From Absidia repens (lineage: Eukaryota > Mucoromycota > Mucoromycetes > Mucorales > Cunninghamellaceae), in the NCBI GenBank assembly GCA_002105175.1, contig MCGE01000045.1:1-64000 (forward strand): a DNA stretch of 64,000 nucleotides. Reading direction: 5' to 3'. Under the pieces are notes generated by a model. It made no database searches. It saw only the letters and a list, made by a program, of their open reading frames with translations, and had not been told where the DNA came from. Position 1 is the first letter of the stretch. Every line of letters starts with the position of its first letter. Of the stretch, positions 1 to 10,460 are shown piece by piece. The position numbers were made by a program, and so were the translations under genes.

Positions 1-72
1 TAAGGGATCTCTAAGGGGGATCTCTAAGAGGTATCACTAAAAGGGATTTCTAAGAGGCATCTCTAGGAGGGA
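1..72. repeat. 15-bp minisatellite, left edge
   Basis: Degenerate tandem copies of a unit like GGGATCTCTAAGAGG. The same array lies at 3945-4080, 10326-10460 and, reversed, 16970-17075. Each time it sits immediately before a core element copy. It is cut by the window edge. Confidence 0.8.
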
Positions 73-470
73 TCTGCAAACTTTTATTGACGCTTCAGCA
101 CACATCATTGAAGTAAAGACAAGTTTTATTGAAGCAAAGACAAGTTTTATTGAAGCAAAGACAAGTTTATTGAAGAAAAGAGACAAACTAAGCTAATCAT
201 GAGCTACAAGATCCTAGATCCAAAATGAAAGGGTTTCCCCATGCATCTTGTAATCGCTGATCTCAAATCCCTTCTATACTAGTCCTAACGGAAAGCCAAC
301 GCCACCAGATGCACAACGAGCCAAAAACCGTGACGAAAAAATAATTTGTCATTAAAAAAAAAAAAAAAGAGAAAGAGAGAGAGAAAATGGGAGATGCCTT
401 TGAAAAATAATTCAGGCTGAACGGGGTTTTATTTTCAATCTCGTCACAAAAAAATATAGGGGAGGCCCAT
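73..470 (-). repeat. Core element, copy 1
   Basis: A dispersed repeat with its strongly conserved core at 220-258. Strand is given as the direction in which AATAAA follows the core. Read on the minus strand it shows a purine/pyrimidine tract (360-390 on the plus strand), an 'ACTAGTTTAGAAGGG'-like block, the core, and then several 'TTCAATAAAA' motifs (100-180). The copy is closely similar to copies 2, 3 and 7. Confidence 0.85.
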
Positions 471-477
471 ACAAAAA

Positions 478-1188
478 AAAAAAGGTTCCTGTGGTCTGTC
501 AAAAAAAAAAGGATTCCTTCTGTCTATCAAAAAAAAATAAAAAAAGGGTTCCTTCTATCTATCAAAAAAAAAAAAGGTTCCTTCTATCTATCAAAAAAAA
601 AAGAAGGGTTTCTGCAGTCTATCAAAATAAAAAAGGGTTCCTTCTACCTATCAAAAAAAAAGGTTCCTGCAGTCTATCCAAAAAAAAAAAGTTCGTTCTG
701 TCTATCAAAAAAAAAAAAAAGGTTTCCTGCTAACTTTTTTTTAAAAAAAAGGGGGTTCCTTCTATCTATCTAAATACAAAAGGATTCCTTCTCTTTATCA
801 AAAAAAAAAAAAGCCGGGTTCCGGTGGTCTGTCAAAAAAAAAAGATATTCCTGCTGTCTATCCAAAAAAAGTGATTCCTGCTATCTTTCAAAAAAAAAAA
901 AGGTGTTCCTTATAGCTATCTATAAAAAAAACAAGGATATTCCTGCTGTCTATTATAAAAAAGGGATTTCCTGCTATCTTCCAACAAAAAAAAAAAAGTG
1001 ATTCCTGCTATCTTTCAAAAAAAAAAAAAAAGGTGTTCCTTATAGTTAGCTATAAAAAAAAAAAAAGGTATTCCTTATAGCCATCTATAAAAAAAAACAA
1101 GGATATTCCTGCTGTCTATTATAAAAAGGGATTTCCTGCTATCTTTCAACAAAAAAAAAAGGTTCCTTCTGTCTATCAAAAAAAAAGT
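478..1188 (+). repeat. 17-mer/poly-A minisatellite, array a
   Basis: About 23 degenerate copies of GGTTCCTGCTGTCTATC, each followed by a run of about 7-14 A. Variants include TTCTATCTATC and TTATAGCTATC. The same repeat recurs at 6290, 7513, 8430 and 14360, and reversed at 15405. Lys-rich frames across it are artefacts of the poly-A. Confidence 0.9.
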
Positions 1189-1622
1189 AGCGTTCATACC
1201 GGGTAGTCTACATTCACTATATCCTCAAAGTCATTAATATCATTGGTGCGCCTATTCATAAAAAATGCAGTGCACCTCATCTAACTCCCGTCAGATCCAT
1301 CAGACAGCCCAAAACCGGGTCTACCCTTTTTTTTTTTTATCCAAGAATCAATGATGATCTTCTTTTTAACTATATAATCATAAAATAAACACGGATGATC
1401 TTTTTTATTTATCTACTACAATACTATAACCTATTTTCTAGGAACTAATGGTTCAATCTTTTTTCTTTCGAAAAAAAAAAAATCCAAGTCTTATCTTCTG
1501 AAATTGCTTCATCATCTTTCCTTCTTTTTAATTCTCAAAAGTCCATCTTTTTTTTTAATCAATATCATTCCATAGCGATATCCGATTATAATTATACTAT
1601 CACAATACGCAGTCGACCATTA

Positions 1623-1663
1623 CAGTAACTCTCAAAATCCTTCGCATGTTTTGACATTTTTCC
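1623..1663 (+). repeat. Left terminal inverted repeat of Tc1 element
   Basis: Begins CAGTAACTCTCAAAATCC and matches the reverse complement of 3247-3287 apart from one base. Confidence 0.95.
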
Positions 1664-2014
1664 TTTGACCCTAATTTTCTTCATAATGCGATAATAAAAT
1701 CTATTTTTTTTTTAACATGATATTAAAGCGCTTTATACAAGCTTTCGAATGACATATTGTAGTTGGTGATTTGCTTTCATCATGTCATCATAATGGGGAT
1801 CTGAAAAAAATTATGCATTCGAAGGATTTTGCCGTTTGGATGAGCTTTTTTTTTTTTTTTTTTTTGGACGGAGTATACGGAATTTTTTTCAGCCAGGAAT
1901 GTGCTTAGACCCAAAAAATGACCGTAAACAAAAAAAAAAGGGAAAAAAAAGACTCATTTCCCATCTTCTTCGTACATCATTACACTTCTTTACCAGTAAT
2001 AACTCATTGACATC

Positions 2015-3029
2015 ATGCGTGCTATATCATTCGAAAAAAAACGCGATATCGAAGCCAAACTTCGTTCAGGTACGCCTTATACCGATATCTCAAAGTCTGT
2101 GAACGTTTCGTTGAGTACTGTTAGCAAGATTGCGAAGGAATTGTCCATCCCATCCCCCAATCATGCCGGCAGACCCAACATCATCAGCACATCTTTGGGT
2201 AGAAAGGTGATAAGGGCGTTTCTTTCCGGCAAGTACAAGACGGCAGTCGAAGCCCAAAAGGGTCTACGAGCTGAAGGTGAACACGTTTCGGCACACACGA
2301 TTCGACGATTGTTGAAATCTAACAATCTGAATGCGAAGACGAAAAAGCCAGCATTACCATTAACACCGATCAGAAAAAAAAAACCGTCTTGCATGGGCCA
2401 AAAAGTATCGTTCTTGGACGGTCGACGACTGGAAAAAAGTGGTTTTCAGCGACGAAACGAAGATAAACCGTTTTGGTTCGGACGGAAAGCAGTGGACATG
2501 GATCAAGAAGGGTGAACCGTTGCGCGACCATAATGTCAACTGGTCGTACAAGCATGGCTTAGGCAACATTATTATGTGGGGTTGTTTTATGTGGGATGGC
2601 CCTGGGTACTTGGCGAAGATCAAAGGCGGTATGGATTCAGAACTGTATTGCAAAATACTGAACGAAGACTACAAGACTACGCTTAAGTATTACGGTGTGC
2701 GAAAGCAGGATGCAATCCTTCAACAAGACAATGATCCGAAACATACGTCAGCATTTACGAAAAAATGGATGACTAAAAACCGCATCAAGTTAATGGATTG
2801 GCCCTCGTATTCACCAGATATGAATCCAATAGAAAACTTGTGGTTTATATTGAAACGAAAGCTTGCTGATTACGACACCGGTCCCAAGGATGAAGACGAT
2901 CATTGGGATCGTATTGCTGAAGTTTGGGAACGTGAAATCACGCCCGAATTATGTGGGAAGCTGATAGAAGGGATGCCAAAGCGTATTGAAGCTTTGATAA
3001 AGGCAAAGGGCGGCTACACGAAGTGGTAG
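2015..3029 (+). pseudogene. Tc1 transposase, one-base frameshift in an A10 run
   Basis: Cuts and pastes its own element in the nucleus. The start is the ATG at 2015. The N-terminal third shows paired helix-turn-helix segments with an AGRPNI link (residues ~1-105), typical of Tc1 DNA-binding domains. The catalytic part shows SDETK, QQDNDPKHTS and SPDMNPIENLW, with 34 residues between the second Asp and the Glu, which makes it DD34E. The frame changes at the ten-A run at 2374-2383: upstream frame 2 ends in IRKKKPSCMG, while the expected text LAWAKKYRSW continues in frame 3. Nine A's would give one open frame of 337 residues, the normal size. The gene is either dead by one indel, rescued by slippage at the A run, or misread by a homopolymer sequencing error. 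I cannot tell which. Confidence 0.92.
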
Positions 3030-3246
3030 ACTCTTTTCTTTTTCTTTTTTTTTTTTTACAAAATTCATTTTCCTTTTTTGGCAGACATCTTTTTTTTAAT
3101 CGCAGTTTTTTATTATTCTATTTTATATTTATGCAAAAAACAATGCACCAATAAAAAGCTATTCAACTATATTTTGATTTGGATTGTTTTTTTTGTGCGC
3201 TTTATTAGAAAAAGAAGAAAGGAGGGGGACTACAAATACAATTTAT

Positions 3247-3287
3247 GGAAAAATGTCAAAACATGCGAAGGATTTTGAGAGTCACTG
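3247..3287 (-). repeat. Right terminal inverted repeat of Tc1 element
   Basis: Partner of 1623-1663. It ends ...GAGAGTCACTG followed by the duplicated TA. Confidence 0.95.
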
Positions 3288-3529
3288 TATATTTAATATA
3301 ATGGTGCTTTATTAATATCATTTTCATAAACATCATTTTTTTACTCAAAAAGGAAAATATCATTGACAAAGCATGGAAGCTGGGAGTGAATCTTTTTGCA
3401 TGAATCAGCACTTTTTTAACAATATTTAGCCGGATAACCATTAGTGATTACATTATTTTTTTGCAGTCGTTCCAATTGCATCACTTTACTAACCTGTCGT
3501 TCCTATTTCCCTTCAGTATCATCATTGTT

Positions 3530-3612
3530 ATTTGTTTACAGTACGTAGTACCAACATGATGAATCATTTGTTTACAGTACGTAGTATCAATATCATGAAT
3601 CATTTGTTTATT
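3530..3612 (+). repeat. 36-bp minisatellite, short array
   Basis: About two copies of a unit containing CATCATGAATCATTTGTTTA followed by CAGTACGTAGTAC. The long version is at 9705-10015. Confidence 0.85.
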
Positions 3613-3765
3613 GGAGACTAGTTGCATCACAGTTAATTTACATATTGTAAATGTACCCGCATCTTTAAATACCAGTAAAAAAAAACTCCTGCTGTTCGGA
3701 TAACTTGAAATGGAAAAATGCAACTCATTTTTCCTCATCATCTCGATACTGTACCTCTCTCGCAA

Positions 3766-3810
<45 letters not shown>

Positions 3811-3944
3811 CATTGTAGCGTGCCTCTGAAAAATTAAGTCTGGTTCGGTTTGAGCCAAAACCAAAATCAGTTGGTTTCTGTTCGACCTAATGGCCTGAAG
3901 AAGGAATGATGAATAAAAAAAAAAAAAAAAAAAAAAACTACGAT
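3613..3944 (+). repeat. Block D, copy 1
   Basis: Nearly the same as 10016-10325. It contains a poly-T run of about 36 bases (3772-3807) and the phrase 'GGTTTGAGCCAAAACC'. No coding signal is visible. A reversed fragment is at 17080-17160. Confidence 0.85.
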
Positions 3945-4080
3945 GTATCACTAAGAGGGATTTCTAAGAGGGATCTGTAAGAGGGATCTGTAAGCGTGAT
4001 TTCTAAGAGGGATCTCTAAGGGGGATCTCTAAGAGGTATCACTAAAAGGGATTTCTAAGAGGGATCTCTAGGAGGGATCT
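3945..4080 (+). repeat. 15-bp minisatellite
   Basis: Tandem GGGATCTCTAAGAGG-like units that join block D to core element copy 2. Confidence 0.85.
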
Positions 4081-4440
4081 GCAAACTTTTACTGACACTT
4101 CAACACACATCATTGAAGTAAAGGCAAGTTTTATTGAAGCAAAGACAAGTTTATTGAAGCAAAGGCAAATTGTATTGAAAAAAAAAGAGACAAAATAATC
4201 TAATCACGACATCCCCCAAATCCTAGAATCAAAATGAAAGGGTTTCCCCATGCATCTTGTAATCGCTTTTCTGAAACCTTTCTAAACTAGTCCTAACAGA
4301 AAGCCATGACCACCAGGTCCACAACGAGCAAGAAACGATGAAGAAAAAATGATTTTTTGTCAAAAAAAAAAGGGAAGGAAAGAGAAAGAGAGAGAGAAAT
4401 GGGGTATGCCGCTTTAAAAATAATTCAGAAAAAATATCCA
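4081..4440 (-). repeat. Core element, copy 2
   Basis: Core at 4230-4266. AATAAA-type motifs lie on the minus strand at 4100-4180, and the pyrimidine tract appears as GAGAGAGAAA at 4380-4400 on the plus strand. It is followed by a single 17-mer/poly-A unit (4452-4490). Confidence 0.85.
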
Positions 4441-4496
4441 TTGGAGGTCACTCAAAAAAAAAAAAAAAAAGTTCCTTCTGCCTATCAAAAAAGACG

Positions 4497-5035
4497 TTTA
4501 TACTGGGAAGTCTACATTCACTATATCCTCAAAGTCAATAATATCATTGGTGGAACTATTCATCTTCAGATCGTCAGATCCACCAGAAACCCCAGAACCA
4601 GGTGCCCTTTTTTTTTTTTTTTACCCAATAATCAATGATGATCTTCTTTATGTCTATATAATCATTAAATAAAAACGGATGATCTTATTTATTCATTCAT
4701 TACCATACTATCACCTATTTTCTAAGAACTAATGGTTCAATCTTTTTTCCTTCAAAAAAGAAAATGCAAGTCTTATGTTCTGAAATTGCTTCATTATCTT
4801 TCCTGCTTTTAATTCGAAAGTGCTTCTTTTTTTTAAATCAAGATCATTTCATAGCGATATCTGACCATAATTATACAGTAATATCACAATACCCAGTCCA
4901 CAATTATATTCAATATGACCGTCCTTTATTAATATCATTGACATAGACATCTTTTTTTTTTACTCAAAAAGGAAAATATTATCGGCAGAGCATGAAAGCT
5001 GGGAGTGAATTTTTAGCATGAATCGGCACTTTTTG
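4497..5035 (+). repeat. Block C, copy 2 (uninterrupted)
   Basis: Same order of motifs as copy 1 without the Tc1 insertion. The empty TA site is at 4905-4906. Similarity ends near 5035, where the sequence becomes unique. Confidence 0.85.
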
Positions 5036-6184
5036 TTTTACTCAATAAATAAATATTATTTCCCTCCCTGTTTTCCACGCCTTGACATTCCTTTAGTCAA
5101 CAACAAATACATCATTCTCTTCATTGCTCAATTCATCTGCAACTTTTTCTTCGTCTTCGTTTTGATTTCTCAGTTGATCCCAAATCATGATTCAACCTCC
5201 AATCTGACTTCCTGGCATTGGTCTACACTATTCCCAAGTAAGATCTTCCATCCTACTGTGGCTTATATTGCAGAATAATTCATTGCACTTTAAAAAAATA
5301 AATTAAAAACCGTTCCTGAAACATAGTGCTCGGGCTAAATTCAATGCCCGATATGCATGAATGTGAACACAAAGCATATTCCTATAATCATGCAATCTCA
5401 GTAAATCTGACAGTAATGCCAGTGACATATTCGATCTCCGTCGGAGTTTCAACTTTACTTGAACTTTTTTTGACATTATATTCTTAGTTTTGCCAATTTC
5501 CCCAGAACTGCAAAAAAAAATTTCAAACTTAAATCGGTCATATCTCCTTTTCTGTTTAAGGTTTTGAGTAACTTTAAACTGGGTTCCTGTACTACTCCTC
5601 TCTACGAATCCAATGCACTTTATTTCATGTCTCTAGCTTAATTATTTCTAGTGAGTCTCCAGTTTGAAGTGCCAAGACCCAAAAACCATAAATCTAAATA
5701 CTCTATCCTAATCCTAAATCAAATTCTAATTTTTTTTCGTTTTTTTTTTTTTTTTTTTTTTTTTTTATTCTCCTTTCAGTCGAATAAAAAAAAAAAAAAA
5801 AAAAAAGAGAGTCTATAATATCTAATATTAAAATTATATTATTAGTTCGTCTGGTTTAATTTTTAATATTAAATCTCCTTTCAGTCGATATAATATTAAA
5901 AATAAATTGCCTTAAATTGCTATAATTGGTAATAATAAATTCATAATTAACAAAATAAAATAAAATACTATATCGTGATTCGAACAATGTTCTATAGAAT
6001 CGTAGGCAGAGATTCTCCCCGTAGCCTATCCCGCAAGCGCCACTTCGTTTGTTTTTTTGTGAGTTTATATGGGGGTGGTCAAGGTGTTGGCGAACGAAAA
6101 AAAAAAAAAAAAAGGTGATTTAAATGAAATGGGGGACGACATGGTGTTGGTAAAAAAAAAAAAAAAAGGTACCCTTATTCCTCA
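5036..6184. other. AT-rich DNA, no gene recognised
   Basis: No open frame looks like a protein. Noted: opposed poly-T and poly-A runs near 5740-5800, a direct repeat TCTCCTTTCAGTCGA at about 5769 and 5874, and a tRNA-like stretch on the minus strand near 5967-6048 with a B-box-like GTTCGAATC. The last could be a decayed SINE head but does not fold as a good tRNA. Confidence 0.4.
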
Positions 6185-6289
6185 TTCATAAATAAACTTT
6201 TCTTTTTATTGAAACATTACTACACTTTAGATCTCTAAACTAAAACGATCGCCTGAACCTTGAAGATCTGATGAAGGCATTCCGTAAAA
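6185..6289 (+). repeat. Block E, copy 1
   Basis: Sequence around 'TTTAGATCTCTAAACTAAAAC', with a poly-A signal on the other strand (TTTTTATTGAAACA). It recurs reversed at 15630-15780 and in part at 17710-17780. It precedes a 17-mer/poly-A array. Confidence 0.65.
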
Positions 6290-6535
6290 AAAAAGAAGAG
6301 GGAGATCAAAAAAGGGGATTCCAGCTGTCTATCAAAAAAAAGGTTCCTGCTGTTTATCCAAAAGAAAAGAAAGTGATTCCTGCTATCTTTCAAAAGAAAA
6401 AAAAAGGTAATCCTTCTATCCATCTATTAAAAAAAAAAGATATTCCTGCTGTCTATCAAAAAAAAGGGATTTCCTGCTATCTTTCAAAAAAAAAGGGGTT
6501 TGCTGGTATCTTTCAAAAAAAAAGTTCCTTGCATT
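6290..6535 (+). repeat. 17-mer/poly-A minisatellite, array c
   Basis: About nine units of GGTTCCTGCTGTCTATC-like text separated by A runs. It leads straight into block C, copy 3, as in copy 1. Confidence 0.85.
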
Positions 6536-7512
6536 ATACCCTATCTAAATCCCATTTCCAGATCCACCAGAAATCCCAGAACCAGGACCGCCTGTTGAAT
6601 GTAGTGTTTGTGGTAATAAAAAAAATAAAGACGTAAGAAAATAAGTGAGATTCTTTGTTATCTTTATTTTAGATTAATGTTTATGGTAAAAATAAAAATA
6701 AAATACTAGAGACTATTTATACAAAATAAAAATAAAATAATGTTTGAGACCGGGTAATCTATGATGTCGGTTATTTGATCATGATTGGTGTTAATACAAT
6801 TGGAACTAGTAAGAAAACTTTTTCATTGGTTTTCTTATAAGGATTATAAATCATATCATAATGATTACAAATATAATGATTACAAATAAAAAGAATCATG
6901 ATACTGTAAGTGTATGTTCATATCTTATGTAGAGATCATTGGTTTGGTTTTGAAATGGATAAATGATTAATTGGTACCTGAATTTATTCAAATGCCGCTC
7001 TGCTGATTATTCAGGCAGAACATTTTTATTCATGATACGACACCGCCCTTTTTTTTTATCCAAGAATCAATGATGATCTTCTTTTTGACTATATAATCAT
7101 GAAATAAAAACGGATTATCTTTTTTGTTTATCCACTACAATACTATCACCCATTTTCTAGGAACTAATGATCCAATCTTTTTTCTTTCAAAAAAGAATAT
7201 CCAAGTTTTATCTGCTGAAATTGCTTCATTATCTATCCTGTTTTTAATTCTCGGAAGTGCTTCTTTTTTTTTCAATCAAGATCATTCCATAGCGATATCC
7301 GATTATAATAATACCATCACAATACCCAGTCCACCATTATATTCAATATGATCGTGCTTTATCAATACCATTGTCATAGACCTCTTTTTTTACTCAAAAA
7401 GGAAAATATCATTGACAGAGCATGAAAGCTGGTGGTGAACCTTTTTGCAAGAATCGGCATTTTTTTAACAATATTTAGCCGGATCACCATTCGTGATTAC
7501 ATTATTCCTTTA
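6536..7512 (+). repeat. Block C, copy 3, interrupted by a solo LTR
   Basis: Block C sequence resumes on both sides of the LTR at 6593-7042. It contains the second empty site for the Tc1 insertion (TA at 7338-7339). Confidence 0.85.
6593..7042 (+). mobile_element. Solo LTR, 450 bp, target duplication CCGCC
   Basis: Starts TGTTGAATG and ends GATACGACA, so it has the TG...CA termini of LTR retrotransposons. It is flanked by CCGCC at 6588-6592 and 7043-7047. It shares stretches such as AAAATAAGTGAGA with the LTRs at 14595 and 20813, so it is a diverged relative. No internal retroelement region remains, so it is a recombination remnant. Confidence 0.88.
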
Positions 7513-7795
7513 AGGGTTTCAGCAGTCGATCAAAAAAAAAAAAAGGATTCCTTCTCTCTATAGAAAAAAAAGAGATATTCCTGCTGTCTATCAGAAAAAA
7601 AAAAAAAGAGGTTCCTGCCGCTATCCAGAAAAAAGGCGTTTCTGCAGTAGATCAAAATAAAATAAAATAGGGTTCCTTCTCTCTATACAAAAAAAAAAAA
7701 GGTTCCTGCAGTCTATCGAAAAAGAAAAAGGAGGTTCCTTCTATCTATCAAAAAAAAAAACTAGGTCCCTTATATCTATCCAAAAAAAAGGTGTC
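7513..7795 (+). repeat. 17-mer/poly-A minisatellite, array d
   Basis: About ten units with A-run spacers, including TTCTATCTATC and CAGTCTATC variants. Confidence 0.85.
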
Positions 7796-7799
7796 GTAT

Positions 7800-8420
7800 T
7801 CCTGGTTCCTGATTAGCAAAATGTACATCAAAAGCATCTATGCCATCATCATTTGTATATCCGACTTATCTCTTCACTCTATTTTTTCCCCTGAATTCCC
7901 CATATTCTCACACTTGTCATTCAACACATCAGATAGCACACAGCCTCAATTATCCGTAGTCTGAAATATACCGTTAGCAAGTGTTATGGTTCAGGTTTTT
8001 TGTAAAAAGAAAATAAAAAAATAAAATAAGATGAGAATGTTGTTAACCTTTATTTGATATTAATCAAGCATCTTTTTATAATGATGTGATTATGGTATGA
8101 AACAGTATAACTACTACTACGGTTTGATATAATAAATGGGTTTCTTTTTCAAAGACATGAAAAAGTGAAATCAGATCATGACACCCATATATGATCTGAG
8201 CCCTTGCATTATAGCACTGGATTTCAATCTATTTTTATTTCACTTGCATTGTGCCTGGTTTACATCAATGTTACACTTTATTTTATTTTACTGCTACATT
8301 CATATGCAAAATACAACAGCAATCTCCCATCCACAGCTTCATATTCGACTTGACATTTTATCAATTAAATAAAGACCATATCAATTGTATCACTCATTAA
8401 TTTTTGTCCCTTATTCTTAC
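7800..8420 (+). repeat. Repeat shared with 20023-20340, split by an LTR
   Basis: The text from 'ACATCAAAAGCATCTATGCC' to 'ATATACCGTTAGCAA' and from 'CTCCCATCCACAG' to 'ATCAATTGTATCACT' matches 20023-20340 almost base for base. There it is continuous; here the LTR at 7982-8318 splits it. No coding signal is visible. Confidence 0.75.
7982..8318 (+). mobile_element. Solo LTR type alpha, 337 bp
   Basis: Starts TGTTATGG and ends AATACAACA. The flanks GCAAG (7977-7981) and GCAAT (8319-8323) are a slightly decayed 5-bp duplication. It is about the same sequence as 19675-20022 and the reverse complement of 8701-9045. It contains AATAAA near 8280 on the opposite strand but no protein-coding part. Confidence 0.85.
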
Positions 8421-8429
8421 AACCATTTC

Positions 8430-8682
8430 ACTCTCTATCAAAAAAAAGAAAAAGAGGTTCCAGCTGCCTATAAAAAAAACGTTCCTGCTCTCCATCAAAA
8501 GAAACAAAAGAATTACTGTCGTCCATCAAAAAAAAAAAAGGATTCTATCAAAAAAAACAGGGGGTTTCTGCTATCTTTCAAAGAAAAAAAGGTTCCTGCT
8601 ATCTACCAAACAAAAAGACGGTTCCTTCTGTCTAGCTATCAAAATAAAAATGTTCCTTCTGTCAAACAAAAAAAAGTAGCAG
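8430..8682 (+). repeat. 17-mer/poly-A minisatellite, array e
   Basis: About nine units. It leads into block C, copy 4, after the inserted LTR. Confidence 0.85.
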
Positions 8683-8700
8683 CGTTCATACCAGGTAGTC

Positions 8701-9045
8701 TGTTGTATTTTGCATATGAATGTAGCAATGAAATAAAATAAAGTGTGACATTGATGTAAATCATGCATACTGTAAGTAAAATAAAAATAAATTCAAATAC
8801 AGCGCTACAATGCAAGGGCTCAGATCATATATGGGTGTCATGATCTGATTTCACTTTTTCATGTCTTTGAAAAAGAAACCCATTTATTATATCAAACCGT
8901 AGTAGTAGTTATACTGTTTCATACCATAATCACATCATTATAAAAAGATGCTTGATTTATATCAAATAAAGGTTATCAACATTCTCATCTTATTTTTTAT
9001 TTTTTTATTTTACTTTTATTTTATTTTAAAACCTAAACTACAACA
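8701..9045 (-). mobile_element. Solo LTR type alpha, inverted copy, duplication TAGTC
   Basis: Starts TGTTGTATTTTGC and ends CTACAACA, flanked by perfect TAGTC repeats (8696-8700, 9046-9050). The empty site is at 1204-1208 in block C, copy 1. It is in reverse orientation to the LTR at 7982-8318. Confidence 0.93.
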
Positions 9046-9690
9046 TAGTCTACATTCACTATATCCTCAAAGTCATAATATCATTGGTGCGCCTATTCAT
9101 AAAAAATGCAGTGAACCTTATCTAAATCCCATGTTCACATCCGTCAGATCCACCAGAGATCCTAGAACCAGGTGCCCCCTTTTTTTTATCCAAGAATAAA
9201 TGATGATCTTCTTTTTGTCTATATAATTATAAAATAAAAACGGATGATCTTATTTATTCATCCACTACTATACTATTACCTATTTTCTAGGAACTAATGG
9301 TTCAATCTTTTCTCTTTCAAAAAAGAAAGTCCAAGTCTTATCTTCTAAAATTGCTTCATCATCATTCCTGCTTTTTAATTCACAAAAGTGCTTCTTTTTT
9401 TCAATCAAAATCATTCCATAGAGATATCCGATTATAATGATACTATCACAATACCTAGTTCACCATTATATTTGATATAATCGTGCTTTAATAATATCAT
9501 TGTCATAGACCTCTTTTTTTTACTCAAAAAGGAAAACATCATCCACAGAGCATGAAAGCTGGGAGTGAACTTTTTGCATGAATCGGCACTTTTTTAACAC
9601 TATTTACCTGGATCACCATTCGTGTGATTACATTATTTTTTTTGTAGTCGTACCAATTGCATCACTTTATTAACCTGTCGTTCCTATTCC
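9046..9690 (+). repeat. Block C, copy 4
   Basis: Continues block C from TAGTC onward. The third empty Tc1 site is a TA at 9467-9468. It ends at the 36-bp minisatellite, as in copy 1. Confidence 0.85.
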
Positions 9691-9704
9691 CCTCCAGTAT
9701 CATC

Positions 9705-10015
9705 ATCGTTATTTGTTTACAGTACGTACAGTAGTACCAACATCATGAATCATTTGTTTACAGTACGTACAGTAGTACCAACATCATGAATCATTTGTTT
9801 ACAGTACGTAGTACCAACATCATGAATCATTTGTTTACAGTACGTAGTACCAACATCATGAATCATTTGTTTACAGTACGTAGTACCGACATCATGAAAC
9901 ATTTGTTTACAGTACGTAGTACCAACATCATGGATCAATTGTTTACAGTATGTAGTACCAACATCATGAATCATTTGTTTACAATATGTAGTATCAACAT
10001 CATGAATCATTTATT
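9705..10015 (+). repeat. 36-bp minisatellite, long array
   Basis: About nine units, the first two with an extra ACAGTACGT insertion. Because 36 is a multiple of three, both strands stay open as 12-residue peptide repeats. This is not evidence of coding. Confidence 0.9.
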
Positions 10016-10172
10016 TATTTGAGACTAGTTATATCACAGTTAATCTACATACTATAACTGTACCCTCATCTTTAAGTGTCGGTAAAAACAAACTCCCGCT
10101 GTTCGGATGACTTGAAGTGGAAAAATGCAACCCATTTTTCCTCATCATCTCGATACTGTACCTCTCTCGCAA

Positions 10173-10204
<32 letters not shown>

Positions 10205-10325
10205 GCTCATTGTAGCGTGCCTCTGAAAAAATAAGTCTGGTTCGGTTTGAGCCAAAACCAAAATCAGTTGGTTTCTGTTCAACCTAATGGCCTGAAGAAG
10301 GAATGATGAATAAAAAAAAAGATCA
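10016..10325 (+). repeat. Block D, copy 2
   Basis: Matches 3613-3944, including the poly-T run and the phrase 'CCTGAAGAAGGAATGATG'. Confidence 0.85.
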
Positions 10326-10460
10326 CTACGTTGTATCACTAAGAGGGATTTCTAAGAGGGATCTGTAAGCGTGATTTCTAAGAGCAATTTCTAAAAACGA
10401 TCTCTACGATGGATCTGTAAGAGGGATTTCTAAGAGGGATCTCTAAGAGGGATCTGCAAA
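10326..10460 (+). repeat. 15-bp minisatellite
   Basis: GGGATCTCTAAGAGG-like units between block D and core element copy 3. Confidence 0.8.

Larger units (their letters stand above)
1623..3287 (+). mobile_element. Tc1/mariner element, 1665 bp, full length
   Basis: The ends 1621-1663 and 3247-3289 are inverted repeats of 43 bp, counting the flanking TA, with one mismatch at 1627. Both outer ends read TA-CAGT, as expected for Tc1 elements, which duplicate a TA target. The TA copies are at 1621-1622 and 3288-3289. One transposase gene lies inside. The sister repeats at 4905, 7338 and 9467 carry a single TA at this point, so both the insertion and its boundaries are supported by empty sites. The near-identical ends suggest a fairly recent insertion. 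Confidence 0.95.
1189..3480 (+). repeat. Block C, copy 1, interrupted by a Tc1 element
   Basis: AT-rich repeat block with no coding signal, shared with 4497-5035, 6536-7512 and 9046-9690. It starts near 'GTAGTCTACATTCACTATAT' and includes 'TACTCAAAAAGGAAAATAT'. The Tc1 element at 1623-3287 splits it. The intact versions at 4905, 7338 and 9467 show the uninterrupted sequence. Confidence 0.85.

Noticed and set aside
478..1188. CRISPR-like array of short repeats with spacers.
   Set aside because: Spacers are pure A runs and the organism is a fungus; it is a minisatellite.
5967..6048. tRNA gene on the minus strand with GTTCGAATC.
   Set aside because: The T-arm and acceptor stem do not pair, and the A-box is poor. 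At best a decayed SINE head.
9705..10022. Two opposite open frames of 12-residue repeats (for example MIHDVGTTYCKQ).
   Set aside because: They follow from a 36-bp tandem repeat whose period is a multiple of three.
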